From positions 41,702-105,701 of the forward strand of contig JAJYSG010000001.1 in assembly GCA_021793675.1 (NCBI GenBank): a DNA stretch of 64,000 nucleotides. Reading direction: 5' to 3'. Positions 27,184 to 36,770 of this stretch are shown here, piece by piece (position 1 is the stretch's first letter; each line of letters opens with the position of its first letter). Source of the stretch: Actinomycetes bacterium (GTDB lineage: Bacteria; Actinomycetota; Actinomycetes; Actinomycetales; Cellulomonadaceae). The notes beneath the pieces were generated by a model. The model was not told where the DNA came from and ran no database searches. It saw nothing but the letters and a program-made list of their open reading frames with translations. Made by a program: the position numbers and the translations under genes.

Positions 27184-28430
27184 GGCGTCCCGCCGAGCAG
27201 CCGCATCCAGCAGTCCGTGGCGGCCTCGCCGGTGCTGACGCGCACGGCGTGCCAGCCGGCACGGCGCAGCGCCCGCAGCGTGTTCTCGGTCGCCGCCGCC
27301 TCGCCGGGCTGGCGGGAGTCGCTGCGCACCACGGCCCAGCCCTGCGCCGAGTCGCTGATGCGCGCCAGCTCGGTGCGGGCCGCCGGGGTCAGCGGTCCGA
27401 GCACGGCCAGCACGATGTCGTCGCCCTTGCCCGAGGTCTGGATCATCCGCACGGCGGCGCCGAGCCGCTGCTCGGCCTCCGGCTCGGTGCGGGGCCCGAC
27501 GAGGTCGATGAGCGGGTCGAGGAGCGCCGCCCGGGCGATGGGGCCGGACTTGGCGGTGAGGAACGTGGGGATGTCGCCGGTCTCACCCAGCCCGGCACCG
27601 AGCAGGCGCACCGGGTGGCCGGCCTCGAGCATCGCCACGGCCATGGAGGCGGCGAGCGAGATGGACCACTCGACGGCGGCGGGCCGGGCGGGCTGGTCGA
27701 GCAGCACGGTGACGGGCCGCATGCCGGCCCGCTCATCGGACCGCACCAGGAGCGAGCCGCGCCGGGCGGACGACCGCCAGTGCACCCGGCGCAGGTCGTC
27801 GCCCTCGCGGTAGTCACGCAGCGACGCGTCGTCCGTCGAGGGGGAGCGGGCGCCCAGGGCGACGCGGTCCGGCTCCCCGACCAGCGCCTCGCTCGGTGCG
27901 GGCAGCGCGACGATCGACGGCCACACCGCGACCTCGGCGACCGATCCGATGTCGGCCGGCGCGCGCACCACGCCGAACGGGTCGCCGCGCGTCACGACGA
28001 GCGGGCCGAGCGTCCACCGTCCGCGCCGTGCGGCCTGCACGCTGTACCGGACCTCGACGCTGGAGGGGGTCCGCTCCACCCGGGCGCGCAGCGCGTGACC
28101 GCCCGACAGCTCGCTCGACGCCTGCTCGGCGAACCGCAGCCCGGCGAGCCGGGCGCGGGCGGCGGCATCCGTCGCCTGCACGTGGATCGCCACCTGGGCC
28201 GTCTCGCCGACGTGCAGCGGGTTCGGCCGCACGCTGCGGCGCACGTCGATGCGGTGCCGCTGACGAGCGGGCGAGCGAGCGGCGACCAGTGCACCCGCCC
28301 CGACGACGAGCACGACGGCCGCCAGGCCGATGCGGACCAGGTCCAGCGACCCGAGCAGGCCACCGAGCACCACGAGCGCGCCGCCGCACCCGGCGAGCGC
28401 CCAGCCTCGGACGGTCGGCCGGGGCAGCAT
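27180..28430 (-). CDS. DUF58 domain-containing protein
   Basis: LRDYREGDDLRRVHWRSSARRGSLLVRSDERAG; operon with MoxR and transglutaminase. Confidence 0.92.
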   Translation of the reverse strand: MLPRPTVRGWALAGCGGALVVLGGLLGSLDLVRIGLAAVVLVVGAGALVAARSPARQRHRIDVRRSVRPNPLHVGETAQVAIHVQATDAAARARLAGLRFAEQASSELSGGHALRARVERTPSSVEVRYSVQAARRGRWTLGPLVVTRGDPFGVVRAPADIGSVAEVAVWPSIVALPAPSEALVGEPDRVALGARSPSTDDASLRDYREGDDLRRVHWRSSARRGSLLVRSDERAGMRPVTVLLDQPARPAAVEWSISLAASMAVAMLEAGHPVRLLGAGLGETGDIPTFLTAKSGPIARAALLDPLIDLVGPRTEPEAEQRLGAAVRMIQTSGKGDDIVLAVLGPLTPAARTELARISDSAQGWAVVRSDSRQPGEAAATENTLRALRRAGWHAVRVSTGEAATDCWMRLLGGTP

Positions 28431-29434
28431 CAGCCGGTCGCCCGCCGGGCCCGGGTCGCCACCGGCTCGGGCAGCGCGACGCGACTCACCACGTCCGCCA
28501 CCAGGTCCGACGTGGTGCGACCGGACAGCCGTGCCTCGGTGCTCGGCAGCAGCCGGTGCGCGAGGACGGGCACGGCGAGCTCCTGCACGTCGTCGGGCAG
28601 CACATGGTCGCGGCCCGCCATGGCGGCGACGGACTTCGCCGCCCGCAACAGCTGGATCGCCGCGCGCGGCGAGGCGCCGAGCCGCAGCCCGGGGTCCTCG
28701 CGGGTGGCGCCGACGAGCGCGACGACGTACCGCTTCACCGCGGGGGCGGCGTACAGCCGGCGCACCACGTCTGCCATGCGGGCGACGTGCTGCGCGTCCG
28801 TGACGGGCTCGAGGCTGTCGAGCGGGTCGGAGGTCTCCTGGCGGTCGAGCATCTCGAGCTCCGACTCGGGGCTCGGGTAGCCGACCGTCAGCCGCGCCAT
28901 GAAGCGGTCGCGCTGGGCCTCCGGGAGCGGGTAGGTGCCCTCCATCTCGACCGGGTTCTGCGTCGCCACGACGAGGAAGGGACGCGGCAGCGGATAGGAG
29001 CGCCCGTCCACCGTGGCCTGGGCCTCCTGCATGCACTCGAGCAGGGCGGACTGCGTCTTGGGGGAGGCCCGGTTGATCTCGTCGCCGATGACGACGTGGG
29101 CGAACACCGGCCCCGGCCGGAACTCGAACTCGTGCGTCTGGCTGCGGAAGATGTTGACGCCGGTCAGGTCGCTGGGCAGCAGGTCGGGCGTGAACTGGAT
29201 CCGTCCTACCGAGCAGTCGATCGTCCTGGCGATCGCCTTGGCCAGCGTCGTCTTGCCGACGCCGGGCACGTCCTCGAGGAGCAGATGCCCCTCGGCGAGC
29301 AGGACGGCCAAGCTGACGCGCACGAGGTCGGGTCGGCCCGTCATGACCGACTCGACACCCTGACGCATGCGACCGGTGACGTCGACGACGTCACCCAGCT
29401 CTGCCTCCGTGGGGACAGCAGCGAGCATGTGCAC
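28430..29434 (-). CDS. MoxR family AAA+ ATPase
   Basis: GHLLLEDVPGVGKTTLAKAIARTIDCSVGRIQFTPDLLPSDLTG, VVIGDEINRASPKTQSALLECMQE. Confidence 0.95.
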   Translation of the reverse strand: MHMLAAVPTEAELGDVVDVTGRMRQGVESVMTGRPDLVRVSLAVLLAEGHLLLEDVPGVGKTTLAKAIARTIDCSVGRIQFTPDLLPSDLTGVNIFRSQTHEFEFRPGPVFAHVVIGDEINRASPKTQSALLECMQEAQATVDGRSYPLPRPFLVVATQNPVEMEGTYPLPEAQRDRFMARLTVGYPSPESELEMLDRQETSDPLDSLEPVTDAQHVARMADVVRRLYAAPAVKRYVVALVGATREDPGLRLGASPRAAIQLLRAAKSVAAMAGRDHVLPDDVQELAVPVLAHRLLPSTEARLSGRTTSDLVADVVSRVALPEPVATRARRATG

Positions 29435-29527
29435 CTCCTCGGGCTGTCTCCGAGCGTACGTGCTGGCGGGCCCCGACGGGGGCGGTCGGGCGCGCGAGGT
29501 TCACCCCGGCCCGCCCGGCACCGAGCC

Positions 29528-29543
29528 CTCCACTTCCCTCCAC
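29528..29543 (-). promoter_or_regulatory. MraZ-box-like pair (GTGGAG x2, 10-bp period, minus strand)
   Basis: plus strand CTCCACTTCCCTCCAC. Confidence 0.45.
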
Positions 29544-29643
29544 GTCGTGCGCCGTGCCGTGGCGTGCCGGGCGGTTCGGTGCGGCCGGCGGGCGGTGCGG
29601 CCGCCGGTTGCGGCCCGGTCGCGGTCGTCGGGACGGCCAGCTC

Positions 29644-29659
29644 CTCCACCGCCCTCCAC
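29644..29659 (-). promoter_or_regulatory. MraZ-box-like pair (GTGGAG x2, 10-bp period, minus strand)
   Basis: plus strand CTCCACCGCCCTCCAC. Confidence 0.45.
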
Positions 29660-29720
29660 CGCCATTGACCTGCTGCGACGCGACATCCTGGGGTGAAACG
29701 GGGCGTCGGTTCCGCCACTC

Positions 29721-29766
29721 GTGGAGGAAAGTGGAGTAGCGTGGAGCGCGCTGGAGCCAGTAGGAG
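29721..29766 (+). promoter_or_regulatory. MraZ operator-like array: GTGGAG-N4-GTGGAG-N4-GTGGAG-N4-CTGGAG-N4-TAGGAG
   Basis: Five hexamers with exact 10-bp period immediately upstream of mraZ. Confidence 0.8.
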
Positions 29767-29789
29767 GGCTGCGGGCGAGGGGAGGCGTG

Positions 29790-30263
29790 ATGGAGCAGGA
29801 GGCCGGCGGCGTCCTCGGCTCGGTCGCGCCCTTCCTCGGCACGCACACACCGCGGCTCGACGACAAGGGCCGGCTGATCCTCCCGGCGAAGTTCCGGGTG
29901 GCGTTCGCGCCGGGCCTGGTCATGACCCGCGGCCAGGAGCGCTGCCTCTACCTGCTGCCGCTGGGCGAGTTCCGTCGCATGCACGAGCGGCTGTCCGGCG
30001 CCCCGATCACCAACAAGCAGGCCCGCGACTACCTGCGGGTGTTCCTGTCCGGGGCGAGCGACGAGCAGCCGGACCGGCAGGGACGCATCTCGATCCCGCC
30101 GATGCTGCGCCGCTACGCCGGTCTCGAGCGCGACGTGGCCGTCATCGGGGCCGGGACCCGGGTCGAGATCTGGGACCTCGGGGCCTGGGAGAGGTACCTC
30201 GAGGAGACCGAGTCCGGCTACGCCGACACCGCGGAGGAGGTCTTCCCGCACGGCCCGTTCTGA
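29790..30263 (+). CDS. mraZ: Transcriptional regulator MraZ
   Basis: [23 protein letters not shown]...[35 protein letters not shown]. Confidence 0.96.
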   Translation: MEQEAGGVLGSVAPFLGTHTPRLDDKGRLILPAKFRVAFAPGLVMTRGQERCLYLLPLGEFRRMHERLSGAPITNKQARDYLRVFLSGASDEQPDRQGRISIPPMLRRYAGLERDVAVIGAGTRVEIWDLGAWERYLEETESGYADTAEEVFPHGPF

Positions 30264-30341
30264 CCGTCCATCGCCGCTGCCCGAGCGACACCAACCTGCA
30301 GGAACCCCGAACCGACCGCCCGACGAGACCTCCCCCCGGAG

Positions 30342-30364
30342 CTGGCGCACTTCCCCGGTGCCAG
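30342..30364 (+). ncRNA. mraW RNA-motif-like hairpin in the rsmH (mraW) leader
   Basis: CTGGCGC-ACTTCCCCG-GTGCCAG: 7-bp stem (one G-U) presenting CUUCCCC in the loop; located between mraZ and rsmH in an actinobacterium. Confidence 0.65.
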
Positions 30365-30380
30365 ACACCGGAGGGGGATC

Positions 30381-30421
30381 TGGTCGGACGGTGGAGGGAC
30401 CGTCCGACCATCCACCGTCCG
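30381..30421 (+). promoter_or_regulatory. Competing hairpins in the rsmH 5' leader
   Basis: 12-bp IR TGGTCGGACGGT/ACCGTCCGACCA (loop GGAGGG) overlaps 11-bp IR CGGACGGTGGA/TCCACCGTCCG. Confidence 0.6.
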
Positions 30422-30435
30422 GAAGGAGCATCGCC

Positions 30436-31425
30436 GTGGCCCAGGCCGACGCTGCTGCACGGCACGTGCCGGTGCTGCTGCAGCGGTGCCTGGACCTGCT
30501 CGGTCCGGCGCTGCAGGCGCCGGACGCCGTGATGGTCGACTCGACGCTCGGCATGGGCGGGCACAGCGAGGGCGTGCTGGCCGCGTTCCCGCACGTGCGC
30601 GTGGTCGGGCTGGACCGCGACCCGCAGGCGCTCGACCTCGCGGGCCGCCGGCTCGCCCCGTACGGTGACCGTTTCGTCGCGGTCCACGCGGTGTACGACG
30701 AGGTCCACGCGGTGCTCGACGGGCTCGGGATCGGCGCGGTGCAGGGCGTGCTCATGGACCTCGGCGTCTCGTCGCTCCAGCTCGACGAGCCGGAACGCGG
30801 CTTCTCCTACGCCCAGGACGCGCCGCTCGACATGCGGATGGACCCCACCACCGGGCCGACGGCCGCCGACGTGCTCAACACCTACGACGAGCGCGAGCTC
30901 GCCCGCGTGCTGCGCACGTGGGGCGAGGAGCGGTTCGCCGGGCGCATCGCGCGGGCCGTGGTCCGGGCCCGGGCTCGCCGGCCGCTCGAGCGCACCGGCG
31001 AGCTCGTCGACCTGGTGCGGGATGCCATCCCGGCCGCGGCGCGCGCCACCGGAGGGCACCCCGCCAAGCGCACCTTCCAGGCGCTGCGCATCGAGGTGAA
31101 CGGCGAGCTCGACGCGCTGGCCCGCGCGCTGCCGGAGTCGGTCGCGGTGCTGGCCGTCGGCGGCCGGATCGTCGTCGAGGCGTACCAGTCGCTCGAGGAC
31201 CGCCTGGTCAAGCGCACCTTCGCGGCCGGTGCGACGTCGAGCGCACCGCCGGACCTCCCGGTGGAGCAGCCGGAGCACGCGCCGTACCTCAGGCTCCTCA
31301 CCCGGGGAGCGGAGCAGGCGGGCGACGACGAGGTCGCGCACAACCCTCGGGCCCAGTCCGTCCGGCTGCGGGCGGCCGAACGGGTCCGGCCGACGCCGGG
31401 CCACGTCGCAAGGAGTGCCGCATGA
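30436..31425 (+). CDS. rsmH: 16S rRNA (cytosine1402-N4)-methyltransferase RsmH (GTG start)
   Basis: [69 protein letters not shown]. Confidence 0.96.
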   Translation: MAQADAAARHVPVLLQRCLDLLGPALQAPDAVMVDSTLGMGGHSEGVLAAFPHVRVVGLDRDPQALDLAGRRLAPYGDRFVAVHAVYDEVHAVLDGLGIGAVQGVLMDLGVSSLQLDEPERGFSYAQDAPLDMRMDPTTGPTAADVLNTYDERELARVLRTWGEERFAGRIARAVVRARARRPLERTGELVDLVRDAIPAAARATGGHPAKRTFQALRIEVNGELDALARALPESVAVLAVGGRIVVEAYQSLEDRLVKRTFAAGATSSAPPDLPVEQPEHAPYLRLLTRGAEQAGDDEVAHNPRAQSVRLRAAERVRPTPGHVARSAA

Positions 31426-31844
31426 GCGCCGCCACGGCACGCGCCACCAGTGCTCGTCCCGCTCCGCGCCCTCGGCCGTCGGCGCCTGCCACCCCGCCGG
31501 CGCCCCGGCTGCGCGTGGTCGCCACGCCGGCGCAGGCGCGCACGCGCGTGCCGTTCGTCCTGGCGTGCATGGCCGTGCTCGCGGCGGCGCTGCTCGCGGC
31601 GCTGCTGCTCAACACCTCGACCGCCCAGCTGGCGTTCGAGCGCTTCACCCTGACCAACCAGCTCGGCCGCCTGCAGCAGGACCAGGCCGAGCTGCAGACC
31701 CAGCTGGACTCGAAGTCCTCGCCGTCGAACCTGGCCAGCGCCGCCCGGGCGATCGGGATGGTGCCGGCCAACGGCACGGGATGGCTGCGGCTGTCGGACG
31801 GCAGCGTGCAGGGAGCGCCGGCGCCCGCCAAGGCGGCCGGATGA
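31422..31844 (+). CDS. FtsL-like septum formation protein
   Basis: Position between rsmH and ftsI; Pro-rich N-terminus, one TM, coiled coil ([24 protein letters not shown]). Confidence 0.8.
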   Translation: MSAATARATSARPAPRPRPSAPATPPAPRLRVVATPAQARTRVPFVLACMAVLAAALLAALLLNTSTAQLAFERFTLTNQLGRLQQDQAELQTQLDSKSSPSNLASAARAIGMVPANGTGWLRLSDGSVQGAPAPAKAAG

Positions 31845-33688
31845 CCCCCGCGGGGGCCGGGGACGCCGCGCTCCGTCGGGCCACGCCCCGGACCGTGGCC
31901 CGGCGTCAGGGGCGGCCACCGGCGGTCCGGCGGCCGGTGACGGCGCCCGTCGCCGTGCCGGGCTCGCGGCGCCGTGTCACGGCGATCGTCGTCGTGGTCA
32001 CCCTGGTCCTGGCCGTGTTCGGGGCACGGCTCGTCTACCTGCAGGGCATCGACGGACCGGCGATCGCGCGGCAGGCCCTCCAGGACCGGCTCGTGACGGT
32101 GAGCTCCTTGGGAGACCGGGGCGAGATCACCGACGCCAACGGGGTGCCGTTGGCGGTCTCGGTGGAGCGGTACGACGTCGCGGTCAACCAGAAGCAGGTG
32201 GCGTCCTACAAGGGTGGCAAGGACGTCCCGGCCGGCGCAGCCGGCGTCGCCCAGCTGCTCGCGCCGATCCTCGGTGCCAACCCGGCGGAGCTGGGCGGCG
32301 CGCTCGTCGGCAGCTCGACGTACCGCTACCTCGCGAAGGGCGTGGTGCCGGACGTCGCCCGCCAGATCCGGGCGCTCGGCCTGCCCGGGGTGCAGCTGTC
32401 GGCGGTGACCGACCGCGTCTACCCCAAGGGGACGCTGGCCGGGAACATCATCGGCTTCGTCGGTGCGAACGGGAAGGGCGCGCAGGGGCTGGAGTACTCG
32501 CTGCAGGACCGGCTCGCCGGCTCGAACGGCAGCGAGACGTTCGAGGTCGGCGGGCAGGGGCAGACCATCCCCGGCGGGTACGACGTCGCCAAGCCCGCGG
32601 TGGCCGGCTCGTCGGCCCGCCTGACGATCCTGTCCGACGTCCAGTGGAAGGCGCAGGAGGCGGCGAACGCGCAGCAGGCGGCCACCGGCGCCGATGCGGT
32701 GACGATCGTCGTCATGGGGGCGCGCACGGGCGACGTGTACGCGATCGCCGACTCGGGCTCCATCGACCCGAACAAGCCGGGGCCGGCGGCCGCCGACGCC
32801 CTGTCGCGCGCGGTGACCCAGGTGTTCGAGCCCGGCTCCACCGGCAAGGTCGTGACGATGGCGGCGCTGCTCGAGAGCGGCCTGGCGACGCCGACCAGCC
32901 AGTACCAGGTGCCGAACCAGTTCACGACGCCGAACGGCGCTGGCGTCATCACGGACGCCGAGAACCATGGTGTCGAGCACCTCACGCTCACCGGCATCCT
33001 CGCGCAGTCGTCGAACGTCGGGACGGTCACGGCCGGCCAGCGCCTCACCGTCCAGCAGCGCTACGACTACCTCAGGAAGTTCGGCTTCGGCTCCCCGACC
33101 GGTATCGAGATGCCGGGCGAGTCCCCGGGCATCCTGCGGCCGGCCGCGCAGTGGGACGGGCGCACGCAGTACAACGTGCTGTTCGGCCAGGGCCTGGCGG
33201 TCAACGCGCTGCAGGCCGTCGGCGTGTACGGCACGGTCGCCAACGGCGGCGTCAAGGTGTCGCCGCACGTCGTGGCGGGCTGGACGGCGCCCGACGGCAC
33301 CTACACCCCGGTGGCGCGTGCCGCCGGCACCCGGATCATCTCCCAGGCGACCGCGGGCGAGCTCATGACGATGCTGCAGTCGGTCGTCGACGACGGTTCC
33401 GGCACCGGCAACGCGGCGGCCATCCCCGGGTACCGCGTGGCGGGCAAGACGGGCACCGCGCAGGAGCTGAGCACGAACGGCATCACGGCGTCCTTCATCG
33501 GCGTGGTGCCTGCGGACTCGCCGCAGGTCGTCGTGGGCGTCTTCGTGACCAACCCGAAGACGTCGGTCTACGGCGGCGTGGTCGCGGCGCCGGTGTTCGC
33601 CGACGTGGCGGGCTTCACGCTCGCGGAGCTCGGCATCGCGCCGTCCGCCGGCACCTCCGGACCCGCCCTCTACCCGCCGACGTGGTGA
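31841..33688 (+). CDS. ftsI: Peptidoglycan transpeptidase FtsI/PBP3
   Basis: VFEPGSTGKVVTMAALLE (SxxK), SSN motif LAQSSNVGT, VAGKTGTAQE (KTG). Confidence 0.95.
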   Translation: MTPAGAGDAALRRATPRTVARRQGRPPAVRRPVTAPVAVPGSRRRVTAIVVVVTLVLAVFGARLVYLQGIDGPAIARQALQDRLVTVSSLGDRGEITDANGVPLAVSVERYDVAVNQKQVASYKGGKDVPAGAAGVAQLLAPILGANPAELGGALVGSSTYRYLAKGVVPDVARQIRALGLPGVQLSAVTDRVYPKGTLAGNIIGFVGANGKGAQGLEYSLQDRLAGSNGSETFEVGGQGQTIPGGYDVAKPAVAGSSARLTILSDVQWKAQEAANAQQAATGADAVTIVVMGARTGDVYAIADSGSIDPNKPGPAAADALSRAVTQVFEPGSTGKVVTMAALLESGLATPTSQYQVPNQFTTPNGAGVITDAENHGVEHLTLTGILAQSSNVGTVTAGQRLTVQQRYDYLRKFGFGSPTGIEMPGESPGILRPAAQWDGRTQYNVLFGQGLAVNALQAVGVYGTVANGGVKVSPHVVAGWTAPDGTYTPVARAAGTRIISQATAGELMTMLQSVVDDGSGTGNAAAIPGYRVAGKTGTAQELSTNGITASFIGVVPADSPQVVVGVFVTNPKTSVYGGVVAAPVFADVAGFTLAELGIAPSAGTSGPALYPPTW

Positions 33689-33777
33689 CGTCGGGCCCCG
33701 CGCCCGCGCGCCGCGCCGCACTGCCGGCGAGCACCCCGTGCGCGGCCGGAGCATCCGGTCCGGGTAGATTCGTCGCC

Positions 33778-35331
33778 ATGTCCTCCCCCCAGGGCCGGAT
33801 GCGTCCGGAGCATCCGACCCCCCACCGGGTGGTGGACCTCGCCACCGCCTTCGGGCTCGTGGGGCACGTGCCGGAGGCCCTCGTCGTCACGGGCGTCACG
33901 GTCGCGTCCGGTGACGCTCGACCGGGCGACCTGTTCGTCGCCGTCCCGGGGCGCGCCGTGCACGGCGCGCGGTACGCGGCCGCGGCAGTGGCCGGGGGCG
34001 CCGTCGCGGTGCTCACCGATGCCGCGGGCGCCCCGGACGCGGCGGCCACGGGCGTTCCGGTGCTCGTCGCCGACGATCCCCGAGCGCTGGCCGGACCGAT
34101 CGCCGCAGCGGTGTACGACGATCCCGGCGCCCGCCTGCTCACCATCGGGATCACCGGCACCAACGGCAAGACGACGACGACCTACTTCGTCGACGCGGCG
34201 CTGCGGGCGGTGCACGCGACGACGGCGGTGCTGGGCACGGTCGAGCTGCGGATCGGGGACGACGCCGTGGAGAGCCCACGCACCTCGGTCGAGGCGCCGG
34301 TGCTGCAGGCGATCTGCGCGTTGGCGCTCGAGCGGGGCGCCACGGCGGTGACCACCGAGGTGTCCTCGCACGGCCTGGCGCTCGGCCGGCTGCGCGGGAT
34401 GCGGTTCGACGTGGCGGGCTTCAGCAACCTGCAGCGCGACCACCTCGACTTCCACGGGGACATGGCGGGGTACTTCGCGGCCAAGGCGACGTTGTTCGAG
34501 CCTGACCTGGCGCGCCGCGGCGTCGTCGTGGTGGACGACGAGTGGGGCCGCCGGCTGGCGAGGCAGGCGCCGATCCCGGTGGAACGCGTGTCCACGCACG
34601 CTGCCGACCCGCAGGACGCCGAGTGGACCGTCACCGAGGCGCAGATCGGGCTGGACGGGGTGGGGTCCTCGTTCGTGCTGCGGGGCCCGGACGGCGTCCA
34701 CCACGCGGCCAGCAGCCCGCTGCCGGGCCTGGTCAACGTCTCCAACGCCGCGCTGGCGATCGTGCTGGCGCACGCCGGCGGGATCGATCTCGACGTCGCG
34801 ATCGGTGCCGTCGCGCGCGCGCACGCGATCCCCGGACGCATGGAACGCGTCGTCGAGCGGGGCTGCGGGCTCCCGCTGTGCCTCGTGGACTACGCCCACA
34901 CGCCGGACGCGCTCGTGCTCGCGCTGGAGGCCGTCCGGCCCATCACGCCGGGTCGGCTGATCATCGTGCTCGGCTCGGACGGCGACCGGGACCGGGGCAA
35001 GCGACCGATCATGGGGCAGATCGCCGCCCGGCTCGCGGACGTCCTCGTGGTGACGGACGAGAACCCGCGCTCGGAGGAGCCGGCCAGCATCCGCCGCGCG
35101 ATCCTTGACGGCGTGCTGGCCGAGCGGCCCGACGGGCATGACGTGCACGAGGTCGAGCCCCGTGCGGCGGCCGTCCGGCGCGCGCTCGAGCTGGCGGACG
35201 CGGCCGACACCGTGATCGTCACCGGCAAGGGCCACGAACCGACCCAGGAGGTCGCCGGGGTGTTCCACCGGTACAACGACCGTGACGTGTTCCTCGCGGT
35301 GCGGGACGAGCGCGCCGGAGCGGCGCGATGA
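33778..35331 (+). CDS. murE: UDP-N-acetylmuramoyl-tripeptide synthetase (Mur ligase MurE)
   Basis: LLTIGITGTNGKTTTTYFVDAAL, DYAHTPDALVLALEAVRP, DENPRSEEP (meso-Dpm/Lys specificity loop). Confidence 0.95.
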   Translation: MSSPQGRMRPEHPTPHRVVDLATAFGLVGHVPEALVVTGVTVASGDARPGDLFVAVPGRAVHGARYAAAAVAGGAVAVLTDAAGAPDAAATGVPVLVADDPRALAGPIAAAVYDDPGARLLTIGITGTNGKTTTTYFVDAALRAVHATTAVLGTVELRIGDDAVESPRTSVEAPVLQAICALALERGATAVTTEVSSHGLALGRLRGMRFDVAGFSNLQRDHLDFHGDMAGYFAAKATLFEPDLARRGVVVVDDEWGRRLARQAPIPVERVSTHAADPQDAEWTVTEAQIGLDGVGSSFVLRGPDGVHHAASSPLPGLVNVSNAALAIVLAHAGGIDLDVAIGAVARAHAIPGRMERVVERGCGLPLCLVDYAHTPDALVLALEAVRPITPGRLIIVLGSDGDRDRGKRPIMGQIAARLADVLVVTDENPRSEEPASIRRAILDGVLAERPDGHDVHEVEPRAAAVRRALELADAADTVIVTGKGHEPTQEVAGVFHRYNDRDVFLAVRDERAGAAR

Positions 35332-36770
35332 TCGCGCTCACCGCGGCGGAGATCGCCGCCGTCACCGGCGGCGTGCTGCACGCCCTCGACGCCTCGACGC
35401 TCCTGGCCGGTCCGGTGGTGAGCGACTCGCGCGAGGTCGTTCCCGGCGCGCTCTTCGTGGCGATCGCCGGTGAGCGCAGCGACGGCCACGCCTTCGCCGC
35501 CGCAGCGGTCGCGGCGGGTGCCCGCGCGGTGCTCGCGGCGCACGAGGTGACCGCGGACGACGGCACACCGGTCCCCACCGTCGTCGTGCCGGACGTCGTC
35601 GCCGCGCTCGGCGCCCTGGCGCGCGAGGTGCTCGCCCGGCTGCGCATGGCGGCCGCCGAGCCGGGCGGCTCGGCCCTCAAGGTCGTGGCCGTCACCGGAT
35701 CGGTCGGCAAGACGACGACGAAGGACCTGCTGCTGCAGCTGCTCGGCTCGGTCGGGCCGACGATCGCGCCGGTGCGCAGCTTCAACAACGAGATCGGCCT
35801 GCCGCTGACGGTGCTGCGGGCCGACGAGGACACCCGCTACCTGGTCCTGGAGATGGGGGCCAGCGGCATCGGGCACATCGCCTACCTCACCGGCATCGCG
35901 CCGCCCGACGTCGCGATCGTGCTGGTGGTCGGCGCGGCACACGTGGGGCAGTTCGGCGGCCTCGAGGCCACGGCGCGCGCCAAGTCCGAGCTCGTCACCG
36001 GGCTGGTGCCGGAGGGCGTCGCGGTGCTGAACGCCGACGACGACCGCGTCGCGGCCATGGCGGCGCTCACGCCGGCGGAGGTCGTCACGTTCGGGCTCTC
36101 GTCGGACGCGCAGGTGCAGGCGGTCGACGTGCGGCTCGTCGACGGCGGCCACCCGCAGCTGACGCTGCTCGACGCGCGCGGGCCGGAGCCCCGGTCCGCA
36201 CCGGTGCGGCTGCGCCTGGTGGGCGAGCACCATGTCCACAACGCCCTCGCGGCGGCCGCGGCGGCGCTCGTCGTGGGGCTCGACCTCGCGACGGTGGCGG
36301 ACGGCCTGGCCGGTGCCGAGGCGCTGAGCCCGCACCGCATGCACGTGGTCGACCGGCCGGACGGTGTCACGGTGGTCGACGACTCCTACAACGCGAACCC
36401 GGACTCGATGCGTGCCGCGCTCAAGGCGCTGGCCGCGCTCGCCGGCCGGCAGCGGCGCTCCGTCGCGGTGCTGGGCGAGATGCTCGAGCTCGGTCCGCAG
36501 GCGCGCTCGGCGCACGACGCCATCGGGCGGCTGGCCGTCCGGCTCGACATCGGGCTGACGGTCGTCGTCGGGGACGGCGCCCGGGCGATCGCGGACGGCG
36601 CGGCGCAGGAGGGCTCGTGGGGCGACGAGGTGGTGCTCGTCGACGACGTCGACGCGGCGGCCGCGCTGCTGCAGGAGCGGCTGCGTCCGGGTGACGTGGT
36701 GCTTGTCAAGTCGTCGTACGGCGCCGGGCTGTGGCGCCTCGGTGACCGGCTGCTGGAGGTGCAGGCATGA
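35328..36770 (+). CDS. murF: UDP-N-acetylmuramoyl-tripeptide-D-alanyl-D-alanine ligase
   Basis: VVAVTGSVGKTTTKDLLLQLL, VVDDSYNANPDSMRAALKAL. Confidence 0.96.
   Translation: MIALTAAEIAAVTGGVLHALDASTLLAGPVVSDSREVVPGALFVAIAGERSDGHAFAAAAVAAGARAVLAAHEVTADDGTPVPTVVVPDVVAALGALAREVLARLRMAAAEPGGSALKVVAVTGSVGKTTTKDLLLQLLGSVGPTIAPVRSFNNEIGLPLTVLRADEDTRYLVLEMGASGIGHIAYLTGIAPPDVAIVLVVGAAHVGQFGGLEATARAKSELVTGLVPEGVAVLNADDDRVAAMAALTPAEVVTFGLSSDAQVQAVDVRLVDGGHPQLTLLDARGPEPRSAPVRLRLVGEHHVHNALAAAAAALVVGLDLATVADGLAGAEALSPHRMHVVDRPDGVTVVDDSYNANPDSMRAALKALAALAGRQRRSVAVLGEMLELGPQARSAHDAIGRLAVRLDIGLTVVVGDGARAIADGAAQEGSWGDEVVLVDDVDAAAALLQERLRPGDVVLVKSSYGAGLWRLGDRLLEVQA

Noticed and set aside
29721-29766. GTGGAG array considered as ribosome-binding sites or coding repeats
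   Set aside because: Exact 10-bp period, location upstream of mraZ and matching inverted pairs upstream fit MraZ operators better.
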